Shown piece after piece: positions 1 through 7,609 of a stretch of 49,328 nt of DNA; within the stretch, counting starts at the first letter, position 1; each line of letters opens with the position of its first letter. Both the position numbers and the translations under genes were made by a program. This stretch comes from Melioribacteraceae bacterium. Lineage in GTDB: Bacteria > Bacteroidota > Ignavibacteria > Ignavibacteriales > Melioribacteraceae. Where the stretch lies: positions 1-49,328 of the forward strand of contig JANQIV010000231.1 of NCBI GenBank assembly GCA_028282005.1, in the 5' to 3' direction. The notes under the pieces are model-generated. The model ran no database searches. It saw only the letters and a list, made by a program, of their open reading frames with translations, and was not told where the DNA came from.

Positions 1-86
1 GTAAATGAGTAATTTACTAAATTAGTATTAACAAATCTTTACCGCAATGTTTTTATACTCGTTGTTACAGTCATAAAAAGTTGAAT

Positions 87-124
87 GAAAAGCAGTGACT
101 TAACTTTTGTAACCACTGCTTTTC
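87..124 (-). terminator. Putative terminator hairpin after the TonB receptor gene
   Basis: An 11-bp perfect inverted repeat (GAAAAGCAGTG at 87-97, CACTGCTTTTC at 114-124) with a 16-nt loop lies 28 bases past the receptor stop codon. On the minus strand it is followed by a weak T-rich stretch. It could serve either strand. Positions 1-86 are AT-rich and show no supported gene. Confidence 0.5.
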
Positions 125-151
125 GTAATTAGGTGAGAAAAATAATGTAAA

Positions 152-2473
152 CTAAAATTCTGTTTCAAAACCAAAGTAGATTCTGCGGGGTAATTGTGGC
201 CCGTAAACATAAGCTGGATCCCTATCTGCTCCCATACCTAAATCTTCCTGGTACGAATCGAACAAGTTTTTTATTCCCAAAGTAATTTTACCGCCAAAGT
301 AATCAAATGCAGGGAGTTTATATGAGAGACCAAAATCAAACTCTAAAAAAGTCTCATCCGGTTCAAGAATTTGCTCAATCGCCTCGTTTGGTACAACCAT
401 TTTTCCTGTGTACCTCATTGAAGAAAATAGATTCACTCTTTCGTTCGGGTCGTATGAGATTCTTAAAAAGCCATATTCGTCCGGAGTCCTAAGAAATTTA
501 TCGGTAAGTTGTCCATCAAAAATTTCTTGTTGAGAATCGAACTTACTGCTTTTGTAAGTAAAACCGGCTCTAATTTCAACTTCTTGAACAGGCTTAATTC
601 CCATATCAATTTCAAAGCCTTTTACTTCAGCACCATCGGTATTAACTCTTTCCCAAATGGAAAGCCCATCCGCAGTTTCAGTTAATGGTTGGGTAGTGAA
701 AGCATCATCTAAATCTGTGTAAAAACCTGTTACGCCAAATAATACTGCAACATCACCAATAAAATTTTGAAATTCAATTCCACCGGATATTGATTTACTA
801 CTTTCTTCTTTTAAATCTGAATTATTGCGGACTACTCGCTGGTCTCCGCCAAGTGCTTCAATGTGTAAATCTTCATCAAAAGTTTGAGGTGCTTTAAAGC
901 CAGTTGTAAAAGATGCTCTTAAATCAAGACCTTCAGTAATTTCATATTTCATATTGAGTCTTGGACTGATAACCGGATCACTTAATTTTGAATGCTTGTC
1001 TAACCTGGCACCTAAAATTATATTTAAGCGATTATTCATAAATGAAATATCATCTTGGATATAAGCACCAAAATTAGTGTTGGTTTCATCAATATGATAT
1101 CTCGCATCTTTAACTGAATTGTCTGTTAAGTCATCAGCATAATATTCAAATCCTGCAGTTAGCTTTTGGTTTCCCAAAACCAAGTTTGTTCTTCCGCCAA
1201 AGCTCTGGGTAAAACTTTCAGCCAAGCCATAAAAATCTAGTGCAGCTAATCTTTCAGTTTCTGAGATATTACCGTCGCCATCATCATCTACTAATCCACC
1301 GTAGTATGATTCTCTGTCCACTTTACTGAAAGAATAAAACATACTGTAATCAAAAGTGTTTTCAAGTGAATGCTCCCACTTTATTTTACCACCCCATCGA
1401 AGATGGTCGAGCCATTCAGCAATATCTGCTTCGTGCTGAGGTAAATCGAAGTCATTCCCACCGCGTCTGTCTTCATGTATTCTGTGTGCATTAATATTTA
1501 ACTGTTGGTTTACACCCGGCTTAAAGAATAAATTAAATCCAACTGTTTCGTCTGTCAAAACACCTATCTCGGAAAATCCGTCACCATTTCTATCATAAGC
1601 AGAACGGTTTCTTGCAGAGCCATAAACAAAAGCACCAGTTTTACCATTATTTGAAACTAATTCCGACATAACTCCTAGTTTGTTTTCAAAATTGCCCTCA
1701 AGCGATTGCCCCTGGTAATTTACTTTTGTCCTGTTTATTTGCGGCTTTTGCGAAATAATATTTATTGTACCGGCAATAGCTCCTCCGCCATACAGCGCTG
1801 AACCGCCACCTTTCACAACTTCAAGCTGGCCTATCATTTCCTGAGGGAATTGTTCCAGAGCATATACTCCCGCAAGCGAACTAACAACAGGATCGCCGTC
1901 AATTAATACTTGTGAATACTTTCCGTCAAACCCAAGTATCCTAACTTGAGTAAAATTACAATTTTGACAATTGTTCTCAACTCTTACTCCTGTCTGTAAT
2001 CCAAGTGCTTCAGCAAGATTTGAAGACTTTGTTTGTTCGATTAATTTCCTCGGAATTACTTCTGTTTTTACTGGCGATTCTTCATACAAATATTGAGTTG
2101 CTGTACCGGTTATTACCACTGTCCCGGTTTCATAAAAAGCAGCTCTAAGTTGGAAATCTACTTTTGTAGTTTTGTTTGCAGTAACTTCAATAGTTTTTAT
2201 CACCGACTCAAAACCTACAATAGAGGCAATGATTCTATATTGACCTACTGCTACATTTTTGATTTCGAATTCACCATTCTCAATAGTAGCAGTTCCAAGA
2301 GTCGTATTTTGCAAAAAAACATTTACGCCAATCAGACTCTCACCGTTTGAATCAATTACTCGACCTTCAATTGTTCCATTTGCAATAACAGACTTTTTGT
2401 CCGATTTTTCGGTAGAAAAAATCGTTCCGGTTAACAAAACAATAATTATCAATAGTGTATTTAGGTATTTCAT
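152..2473 (-). CDS. TonB-dependent outer-membrane receptor
   Basis: This 773-residue protein is a typical TonB-dependent receptor that would import a large ligand, probably an iron chelate, across the outer membrane. A signal peptide covers residues 1-20. A carboxypeptidase-regulatory-like beta-sandwich follows at about 32-112, then a plug domain at about 130-245 containing an NNCQNCNFTQVRI segment, and a 22-strand-type barrel to the C-terminus, which ends in Phe as outer-membrane barrels usually do. The start has a clear ribosome binding site (AGGAAG) a few bases upstream. The gene lies downstream of the split feoB in the same orientation, across a 148-bp gap that holds a repeat, so it may belong to the same metal-controlled unit. 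The iron substrate is inferred from this context only. Confidence 0.93.
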   Translation of the reverse strand: MKYLNTLLIIIVLLTGTIFSTEKSDKKSVIANGTIEGRVIDSNGESLIGVNVFLQNTTLGTATIENGEFEIKNVAVGQYRIIASIVGFESVIKTIEVTANKTTKVDFQLRAAFYETGTVVITGTATQYLYEESPVKTEVIPRKLIEQTKSSNLAEALGLQTGVRVENNCQNCNFTQVRILGFDGKYSQVLIDGDPVVSSLAGVYALEQFPQEMIGQLEVVKGGGSALYGGGAIAGTINIISQKPQINRTKVNYQGQSLEGNFENKLGVMSELVSNNGKTGAFVYGSARNRSAYDRNGDGFSEIGVLTDETVGFNLFFKPGVNQQLNINAHRIHEDRRGGNDFDLPQHEADIAEWLDHLRWGGKIKWEHSLENTFDYSMFYSFSKVDRESYYGGLVDDDGDGNISETERLAALDFYGLAESFTQSFGGRTNLVLGNQKLTAGFEYYADDLTDNSVKDARYHIDETNTNFGAYIQDDISFMNNRLNIILGARLDKHSKLSDPVISPRLNMKYEITEGLDLRASFTTGFKAPQTFDEDLHIEALGGDQRVVRNNSDLKEESSKSISGGIEFQNFIGDVAVLFGVTGFYTDLDDAFTTQPLTETADGLSIWERVNTDGAEVKGFEIDMGIKPVQEVEIRAGFTYKSSKFDSQQEIFDGQLTDKFLRTPDEYGFLRISYDPNERVNLFSSMRYTGKMVVPNEAIEQILEPDETFLEFDFGLSYKLPAFDYFGGKITLGIKNLFDSYQEDLGMGADRDPAYVYGPQLPRRIYFGFETEF

Positions 2474-2500
2474 TTTTCTTCCTTTATTCTTTTTTAATTA

Positions 2501-2588
2501 TCATCTCGAATCTCGACAAGAGTCGAGGTGAGAAATCTTCAGATTTTAGAAATAAGATTTCTCAGTCGCTTAGCTCTTTCGAAATGAC
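2501..2588. repeat. Palindromic intergenic repeat, family B
   Basis: The ends are inverted: TCATCTCGAA on the left and TTCGAAATGACA on the right. Internally GAGAAATCTT and AAGATTTCTC form a second inverted pair. The sequence resembles the element at 4889-4966. It fills most of the gap between the receptor and feoB permease genes. Confidence 0.6.
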
Positions 2589-2621
2589 ACAACCTGACGA
2601 GCTTGTAACTTTACAAACTTT

Positions 2622-4043
2622 TCAACCTGTAACCAACAAATAAACCTGTGCTGTGAAGTAACAAACAATTACACCAAGAATAACCGGTAGAATTGTTGAA
2701 ACAATCGTCCACTTCCAGCTTCCTGTTTCTTTATAAATTGTATAAATTGTTGTTGAACACGGATTATGCAATAAGCTGAACAACATTAAATTCATTCCGG
2801 TCAATAATGTCCACCCACCGGATTGTAAAATATTTGCTGTATCACTAATCGAATCGAGTTCAAACATTACTCCCGCACCTTCGCCGACACCTGTCATTCC
2901 GACACTCATTACTGTTAACATTAATATCGTTGGAATCACAATTTCATTTGCGGGTATCGCAATTATGTATGCTAGCAATATTACTCCGTTAAGCCCGAGC
3001 AGCAATCCTAAAGGATTAGAAAAATTTATAAAATGCTCTGCAAGCGAAATATCATTTATTGTTACATTGCCGACCAACCAAATAACTAATCCGGCCGGTA
3101 TTGCAAAAACTATTGCACGCCAAAGAACAAAGATTGTTCTATCGATAAGTGATGTATAAAGTGTCTGCAAAATTCTTGGCGGACGATACGGCGGTAGCTC
3201 CAAACTGAATGTTGATGCTTCACCTTTCAATACTGTTTTTGACAATCCCCATGAAACAGCAAGGCTGAATAAAATTCCGAGTACAGCTATGAAAACTACA
3301 GCACCTGCAGAAACCAATCCTGCCAAATGTGCTGGAACAGCGGAGCCAATAAAAATCGATGCAATTATAATTTGCGTTGGCCACCTTCCGTTGCAAAGTG
3401 CAAAGTTGTTTGTAATAATCGCTATCAGCCTTTCCCGAGGAGAATCAATAATTCTTGCTGCAATTACACCGGCAGCGTTGCAACCAAATCCCATGCTCAT
3501 TGTTAAAGCTTGTTTGCCGTGAGCGCCTGCTCTCTTAAACAAATTATCCATGTTGAATGCAACTCGCGGAAGATATCCCAAATCTTCAAGTAAAGTAAAC
3601 ATCGGGAAAAAGATTGCCATTGGCGGAAGCATTACACTTATTACCCAGGCCATTGCGAGATAAGCACCGTCGATCAATAAACCATCCAGCCACCAAACCA
3701 TTCCGATTGACGCAGCCAAACCTTTCAGCCAAGGATGAATAGTATCTAAGAATAATGAAGCCAGCATTCCGGAAGGAACATTTGCTCCTTCAATAGTTAA
3801 CCAAAATACAACCGCAAGAATGAGAAACATCAAAGGCAAACCAAACCAGCGGCTTGTCACAATTTTATCAATGTTTCTTTCAAGATTAAATGTAGATGTC
3901 TTCCCTTTTTTAACAATTGCCCGGGAAGCAATTTTCTCAGCATCTTCATAAATCGATTCGATCAAATGATCGTGAAAGTTTTCTCCAACTTTCAATCGCA
4001 TTACATTTGATTCTGCAATTAATGCTTCTTTTTTATTTTCCAT
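2622..4043 (-). CDS. feoB: FeoB membrane (permease) half of a split ferrous iron transporter
   Basis: These 473 residues match the C-terminal membrane part of FeoB, the inner-membrane Fe(II) transporter. A short cytoplasmic linker (1-60) leads to the conserved SRWFGLPLMFLI segment that opens the first membrane helix. Two Gate-type domains follow, including the GFGCN motif with Cys188 and a later NPCSTTIYTIYKETGS segment. The gene starts with ATG inside the stop codon of the upstream GTPase gene (TAATG overlap), which points to translational coupling and assembly of the two halves. A normal FeoB is one chain of about 650-800 residues; here GTPase and permease are separate proteins of complete-looking domain structure. 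This looks like a clean split rather than a decayed gene. Confidence 0.93.
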   Translation of the reverse strand: MENKKEALIAESNVMRLKVGENFHDHLIESIYEDAEKIASRAIVKKGKTSTFNLERNIDKIVTSRWFGLPLMFLILAVVFWLTIEGANVPSGMLASLFLDTIHPWLKGLAASIGMVWWLDGLLIDGAYLAMAWVISVMLPPMAIFFPMFTLLEDLGYLPRVAFNMDNLFKRAGAHGKQALTMSMGFGCNAAGVIAARIIDSPRERLIAIITNNFALCNGRWPTQIIIASIFIGSAVPAHLAGLVSAGAVVFIAVLGILFSLAVSWGLSKTVLKGEASTFSLELPPYRPPRILQTLYTSLIDRTIFVLWRAIVFAIPAGLVIWLVGNVTINDISLAEHFINFSNPLGLLLGLNGVILLAYIIAIPANEIVIPTILMLTVMSVGMTGVGEGAGVMFELDSISDTANILQSGGWTLLTGMNLMLFSLLHNPCSTTIYTIYKETGSWKWTIVSTILPVILGVIVCYFTAQVYLLVTG

Positions 4044-4858
4044 TACGCTACCTCACCGACTTGTTCATTTTGAACTTCGGCGTTTTCAATTTTATTAAGT
4101 TCTTCAAGTTCGTTGTTTCTAATCGCGTTTATAATTCTTTGATCTCCTTCAAGCAATCGCATTGCGACCCAGCGGGCGTTTGGCAGATCCGGATATATAT
4201 CTACAACTTTTTTCGTCAACTCTTCAATTGATTTTTTTATTGCTTTTGATTCGCTTGTCATTCTGTGCGGTTTGCAAACATAGGAGCCGGTAGCAACTTC
4301 ATGTACTTTTGAAAGCAAGTCATTCATTCCTTCACCTTGCCTCGCCGCAGCAGGCACAACGGGAATCCCGAGATCTCTTTCCAGACTTCTTACGTCAATT
4401 TCAATTTCATGCCTTCGTGCTTCGTCCATTAAATTTAAGCACAGCACTGCACGTTCTGTTATTTCCAAAACTTGTAAAACCAGGTTCAAATTTCTTTCAA
4501 GCCGGGAAGCATCAACAACGATTATAGTAACATCCGGCTGTCCGAATAAAATAAAATCGCGTGCGATCTCTTCATCTGTACTTGTCGATAATAGCGAATA
4601 CGTTCCAGGCAAGTCAATCAACTTAAATTTATTGTTGGAAAACTCGAATCCGCCTTCCGCTCTTCCGACAGTCTTGCCGGGCCAGTTGCCTGTGTGCTGT
4701 CTTAATCCTGTTAAGTAATTAAACACTGTGCTTTTCCCTGTATTCGGATTGCCGGCTAATGCAACTACGTAATCGAAGTTCTCCATATTCACACCAAGCT
4801 TTTTTAAGTTAGCCAGGTTATGCACCGGACAATTATTACAATCGTGATTAGTACTCAT
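4043..4858 (-). CDS. feoB: FeoB GTPase half of a split ferrous iron transporter
   Basis: This 271-residue protein carries the G domain of FeoB. Visible motifs are G1 GNPNTGKS (36-43), G3 DLPG (82-85), G4 NLMD (142-145) and a G5-like PAAA stretch near 169-172. A helical region after about 200 fits the GDI domain. The N-terminus has a Cys7-x2-Cys10-x2-His13 motif, seen in many FeoB proteins and a possible metal or redox site. A strong AGGAG ribosome binding site precedes the ATG. The stop overlaps the start of the permease half by one base. GTP hydrolysis here should gate Fe(II) uptake by the permease chain. Confidence 0.94.
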   Translation of the reverse strand: MSTNHDCNNCPVHNLANLKKLGVNMENFDYVVALAGNPNTGKSTVFNYLTGLRQHTGNWPGKTVGRAEGGFEFSNNKFKLIDLPGTYSLLSTSTDEEIARDFILFGQPDVTIIVVDASRLERNLNLVLQVLEITERAVLCLNLMDEARRHEIEIDVRSLERDLGIPVVPAAARQGEGMNDLLSKVHEVATGSYVCKPHRMTSESKAIKKSIEELTKKVVDIYPDLPNARWVAMRLLEGDQRIINAIRNNELEELNKIENAEVQNEQVGEVA

Positions 4859-4888
4859 TATTTATTTTCTCCTAGAATTCTTCATCAT

Positions 4889-4966
4889 GTCATTTCGAAT
4901 CCTGCTTTCGAGGTGAGAAATCTTTCACTATACATTATTTAGATTTCTCCCTTTGGTCGAAATGAC
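4889..4966. repeat. Palindromic intergenic repeat, family B
   Basis: The ends are GTCATTTCGA and TCGAAATGAC, with an inner inverted pair GAGAAATCT / AGATTTCTC. It belongs to the same family as 2501-2588. It lies directly upstream of the feoB GTPase gene, in front of its ribosome binding site. Confidence 0.65.
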
Positions 4967-4984
4967 TATCATAATTTTTTCTTT

Positions 4985-5062
4985 TGTCATTCCCGCATGC
5001 TTTTAGCGGGAATCTATTTTCTAAGATTTATGGATTCCCGATTAAAACGTTCGGGAATGACA
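4985..5062. repeat. Two-hairpin palindromic repeat, family A
   Basis: Hairpin 1 (GTCATTCCCGC ... GCGGGAATC) is joined by about 20 AT-rich bases to hairpin 2 (ATTCCCG ... CGGGAATGAC, 5034-5061). The outer ends are inverted copies of TGTCATTCCCG. This is the most intact copy of the family in the window and lies just past the stop of the DtxR-FeoA fusion gene. Confidence 0.75.
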
Positions 5063-5073
5063 GTCCAATTTCA

Positions 5074-6087
5074 TCAGTCACCCTTTATAAAAATTTGATC
5101 AGTCTGGTTTCGTCTCAACGCAACTGTTGCTCCGCGAACCAAATAAGCAACCGGGTCACTGCCGATGCTGAATAGCTCCGCAGTTACTTTTGATCCGGGG
5201 ACAATCCCCAAATCCATTAAACGCCTTCTTTGTCTTCCACGCACTGCTTTTGAAATCCCGGCAATTACTCCCTCTTCACCTTGCTTTAATGATGACAATG
5301 TTTTGAAGTCGCTTTGAATTTCTTCTTCCTCATCAATTTTTGTCACGGCAATGTTATTCGCAATTATCGGTGCGAGGACATATTCATCACCTTCAGCGAT
5401 AAGTTTTATTCGCTTTTCATTTTTTTCTGCTAACTGTATCTGCTGCCCCCTATGAAGATTTATAGCAACAATTTGAGAATAAATCGCGTCCGGCTCATCT
5501 TCGATATGAGTAATAACAGCAAATTCGCCACTCGCAAGTGAAGTTAGCGGGATACTATTATCATCCAAAATCTCACCATCCGCAGTGGGAATCGGGTCAC
5601 CGTGAGGATCGTAAAACGGATTGCCAAGTTTTGCGGCTAACTCGTCTACTTCACTTGGACTCAAGTCATGTTCTTTTATTTCAGCATAATGGTGCCATTT
5701 CTCTTCACTAATGCTTGTGTGGTCCGCGAGGTATTTTTCCCAAAGCCTGTGAACACGGATAACTTTCAGCGCGTATGATTTCCCACCTGCTGAAAGTTTT
5801 ACAAACTCCGGCTCCGAAATTATTAATCCCATTTTTTCAAGGTTTGAAAGAAGGTTTGCAGCATCGTCGTTTGAAATTGAAAGGTTGCCACCGACACTAT
5901 GAACAGTACATTTAATCCCTTTGTATTCACAGTCGTAAATGTGTTTGAGCGCGTCTTCAATCAATTCTTTTTTCTTATCGCGCTTGCCTTTGCTCCATTT
6001 ATCCAGAAATCCTTTTTGCGGATAAACCAGATAAACCAAAACTGCCGTAACTATTAAACCTATTATTATTCCCAATAAAGGACTCAT
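5074..6087 (-). CDS. Membrane-anchored DtxR-like protein with two FeoA/SH3-like domains
   Basis: The 337-residue product has an N-terminal membrane helix (about 4-22), then a basic stretch and a DtxR-type winged-helix and dimerisation region (about 38-165). Two SH3-like domains follow at about 180-250 and 262-337. The second is a bona fide FeoA domain (RRRLMDLGIVPGSKV, then VRGATVALRR). The metal ligands of the DtxR/MntR fold appear kept: Asp45, His113, Glu117, His132, Glu136, Glu139, His140. A good AAGGAAA ribosome binding site precedes the ATG. It lies upstream of the split feoB and probably supplies the FeoA function that supports FeoB at the membrane. Whether the winged helix still binds DNA is unknown. 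Confidence 0.85.
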   Translation of the reverse strand: MSPLLGIIIGLIVTAVLVYLVYPQKGFLDKWSKGKRDKKKELIEDALKHIYDCEYKGIKCTVHSVGGNLSISNDDAANLLSNLEKMGLIISEPEFVKLSAGGKSYALKVIRVHRLWEKYLADHTSISEEKWHHYAEIKEHDLSPSEVDELAAKLGNPFYDPHGDPIPTADGEILDDNSIPLTSLASGEFAVITHIEDEPDAIYSQIVAINLHRGQQIQLAEKNEKRIKLIAEGDEYVLAPIIANNIAVTKIDEEEEIQSDFKTLSSLKQGEEGVIAGISKAVRGRQRRRLMDLGIVPGSKVTAELFSIGSDPVAYLVRGATVALRRNQTDQIFIKGD

Positions 6088-6120
6088 TTATTTTCCTTTT
6101 ATAATTTTCTTTTTCATTCT

Positions 6121-6204
6121 GCCATTCCCGCATTTTTCTATTGGGAATCTATTATTCTATTTTTTGGATCCCCGATAATCCGCCGCGGCGGATCGCGATG
6201 ACGG
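6121..6204. repeat. Degenerate family A repeat with a GC-rich palindrome
   Basis: Hairpin 1 is GCCATTCCCGC ... GGGAATC. The second half starts GGATCCCCGAT and ends GCGATGACGGC. Inside the second half is a perfect 16-bp GC-rich palindrome, ATCCGCCGCGGCGGAT (6178-6193), which stands out in this AT-rich DNA. Confidence 0.6.
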
Positions 6205-6226
6205 CCAAAATTTTCTGCTTCTCTTT

Positions 6227-6250
6227 GTCATTCCCGTGAAAACGGGAATC
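6227..6250. repeat. Family A hairpin 1, flanking the GIY-YIG gene
   Basis: GTCATTCCCG and CGGGAATC form a short hairpin separated by TGAAAA. It is identical in layout to hairpin 1 of the repeat at 4985. It lies three bases from the stop codon of the GIY-YIG gene. Confidence 0.65.
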
Positions 6251-6253
6251 TAT

Positions 6254-6541
6254 TTACAGAAAATCTTCAGACAAATCTCTCCAGCCTGGATTTGTTTTTT
6301 CTATCAATTCTATCTTCCATTCTCTATTCCACTTTTTCAGTCTTTTCTCTCTTTGAATTGCTACATTAACATCGTTACACATTTCAAAATAGACCAATTT
6401 GTGTACTGAATATTTTTCAGTAAAACCTTCTGTCAAGTTCTTTTTATGCTCATACATTCTTCGTGGCAAATCATTTGTAAATCCTATGTAAAGTGTTCCG
6501 TTCTTTTGACTCGCTAATATATAAACATAATATTGTTTCAT
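6254..6541 (-). CDS. Small GIY-YIG domain nuclease
   Basis: This 95-residue protein is a single-domain GIY-YIG endonuclease of the UPF0213/YhbQ-like type. The hallmark YYVYIL and LYIGFTNDLPRRMYEH segments hold the two Tyr-containing strands and the catalytic Arg. Glu52-54 region residues and a late RLKKWNREWK basic helix follow, and the protein ends NPGWRDLSEDFL. Such small proteins are common in this part of the tree, and their cellular role is not established. The gene lies between two hairpins of one palindromic repeat, with the left one three bases past the stop and the right one ten bases before the start. This suggests that gene and repeat travelled together. It interrupts an otherwise metal-related gene row. 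Confidence 0.9.
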   Translation of the reverse strand: MKQYYVYILASQKNGTLYIGFTNDLPRRMYEHKKNLTEGFTEKYSVHKLVYFEMCNDVNVAIQREKRLKKWNREWKIELIEKTNPGWRDLSEDFL

Positions 6542-6550
6542 GTTTCTTGG

Positions 6551-6580
6551 ATCCCTGATTAAAGCATTCGAGGATGACAG
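6551..6580. repeat. Family A hairpin 2, flanking the GIY-YIG gene
   Basis: This 28-base segment (6551-6578) matches hairpin 2 of the intact repeat (5034-5061) at 22 of 28 positions by hand alignment. All six differences are transitions. It forms the other flank of the GIY-YIG gene. Confidence 0.65.
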
Positions 6581-6600
6581 TTATAATTTCTACTTTTTTT

Positions 6601-6672
6601 GTCATTCCCGCATGTCTCTGGCGGGAATCTATTTTACTGTTTTACTGATTTCCGTTTTCACCGGAAAAACTG
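6601..6672. repeat. Family A repeat, second half degenerate
   Basis: GTCATTCCCGC and GCGGGAATC form hairpin 1, followed by TATTTTACTG. The second half is a diverged hairpin (TTTCCG ... CGGAAAAACTGTC). It ends at the stop codon of the DtxR-type regulator gene. Confidence 0.65.
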
Positions 6673-6673
6673 T

Positions 6674-7333
6674 CTAAATCTTTGTTACAAAAACACTATT
6701 AGTTAATTTTTCACTTACGGTTATATTCTCACCGTCATTTTCAATAATCATCGAGTTATCAAAATTCAGCTTCTCAATAATTTTTATTTTTTTATTCAAT
6801 ACCAGATTCAGCTTTGTTAAATAATTTATGAGGTCTTCACTTTCGTCGTGCACATTTTTAATTTGATATCTCTTCCCTTCCACTGCTTTACTTAGCGGGA
6901 TCATGTCCGGCAGCTTCGGCACTTCCCCGTTCTTTTGGGGAATCGGGCTTCCGTGCGGATCAAATTCCGGGAAGTTCAGCAGTTCGTCAATTTTGTCGAT
7001 TAAAAACTCGGAAGTGTTGTGCTCAAGGTTTTCAGCTTCACGGTGGACTTCACTCCATGAGAGCCCGAGTACCTTAATTAAAAATAGCTCCCAAAGCCTA
7101 TGCCTGCGTAAAATGTTGAGCGCAATTTTTTCACCTTTACCGGTAAGTTTTAAGCCTTTGTATTTTTCATATTTAATGAAACCTTGTGCAGCAAGCTTTT
7201 TAGCCATATCGCTTGTTGCTGCGTTGGAAACATCAAGATCAGCAGCAATATCTGCAGTGGAAACGGAATCACCATTTTCATTCTGAAATTTGTAGATTGA
7301 CTTAAGATAATCTTCTTTTGAAATACTCGGCAT
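6674..7333 (-). CDS. DtxR/MntR-family metal-dependent repressor
   Basis: The 219-residue protein has a winged helix-turn-helix (about 5-65, recognition helix near 36-50), a dimerisation and metal-binding domain (about 70-135), and a C-terminal SH3/FeoA-like domain (about 148-219). The metal ligands are visible: Asp8, His78, Glu82, His97, Glu101, Glu104 and His105. Asp8 and Glu101 stand where DtxR has Met10 and Cys102, which is the MntR pattern; MntR Glu11 is Lys here. The start has only a weak GAG-rich ribosome binding site. As first gene of the feo row it is the likely regulator, acting through the palindrome at 7532-7553. Its metal (Mn or Fe) cannot be settled from sequence. Confidence 0.92.
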   Translation of the reverse strand: MPSISKEDYLKSIYKFQNENGDSVSTADIAADLDVSNAATSDMAKKLAAQGFIKYEKYKGLKLTGKGEKIALNILRRHRLWELFLIKVLGLSWSEVHREAENLEHNTSEFLIDKIDELLNFPEFDPHGSPIPQKNGEVPKLPDMIPLSKAVEGKRYQIKNVHDESEDLINYLTKLNLVLNKKIKIIEKLNFDNSMIIENDGENITVSEKLTNSVFVTKI

Positions 7334-7365
7334 TACTCACTCAATATTCTTTATAAATACTAAGT

Positions 7366-7389
7366 CCTCCGTAGTTTTAACGAAGGAGG
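7366..7389. repeat. Short inverted repeat upstream of the DtxR-type gene
   Basis: CCTCC (7366-7370) and GGAGG (7385-7389) can pair around a GTAGTTTTAACGAA loop. It lies 33 bases before the regulator start codon, so it would be in the 5' leader. It may be a fragment of a palindromic repeat. Confidence 0.35.
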
Positions 7390-7419
7390 GCTCGGCACGC
7401 TTAACTCACAAATTATTTT

Positions 7420-7505
7420 GCCAAGTTGGACTTGTCCACCGAAGCCAACTTCCACTAAAGTTTCAGTTGGTAAACTTTGGCGTAGGCGGATTAGACATAC
7501 TTGGC
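7420..7505. repeat. Palindromic intergenic repeat, family C
   Basis: The ends are inverted (GCCAAGT ... ACTTGGC). Inner inverted segments are GTCCACCGAAGCC against GGCGTAGGCGGAT and CCAACT against AGTTGG. It has a structure different from families A and B and occupies the middle of the 276-bp gap upstream of the regulator. Confidence 0.55.
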
Positions 7506-7531
7506 ATATTACTTTAAATTTATTTCACTAC

Positions 7532-7553
7532 AAAGTTAAGCATGCTTAACTTT
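7532..7553. promoter_or_regulatory. Perfect palindrome, candidate DtxR-family operator
   Basis: A 22-bp perfect palindrome with core GTTAAGCATGCTTAAC lies in the gap upstream of the DtxR-type regulator, about 200 bases before its start codon. DtxR-family proteins bind palindromes of this size and AT-rich style as paired dimers. A single half-site, GCTTAAC (7399-7405), lies nearer the start codon. The role as operator is inferred from position and symmetry. The rest of this 276-bp gap holds repeats and no gene. Confidence 0.5.
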
Positions 7554-7609
7554 AATGTCAAGTAGAATTCTCAAATCGGAATGGTTCGCTGTTTAATCTG
7601 AAGAACAAA

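Noticed and set aside
2455-2643. Plus-strand open frame between the receptor and feoB permease genes
   Set aside because: It reads through a palindromic repeat and overlaps both flanking genes; no sign of real coding.
4985-7505. Repeats as a CRISPR array
   Set aside because: The copies are palindromic, unevenly spaced, in different families and lie between genes without regular spacers.
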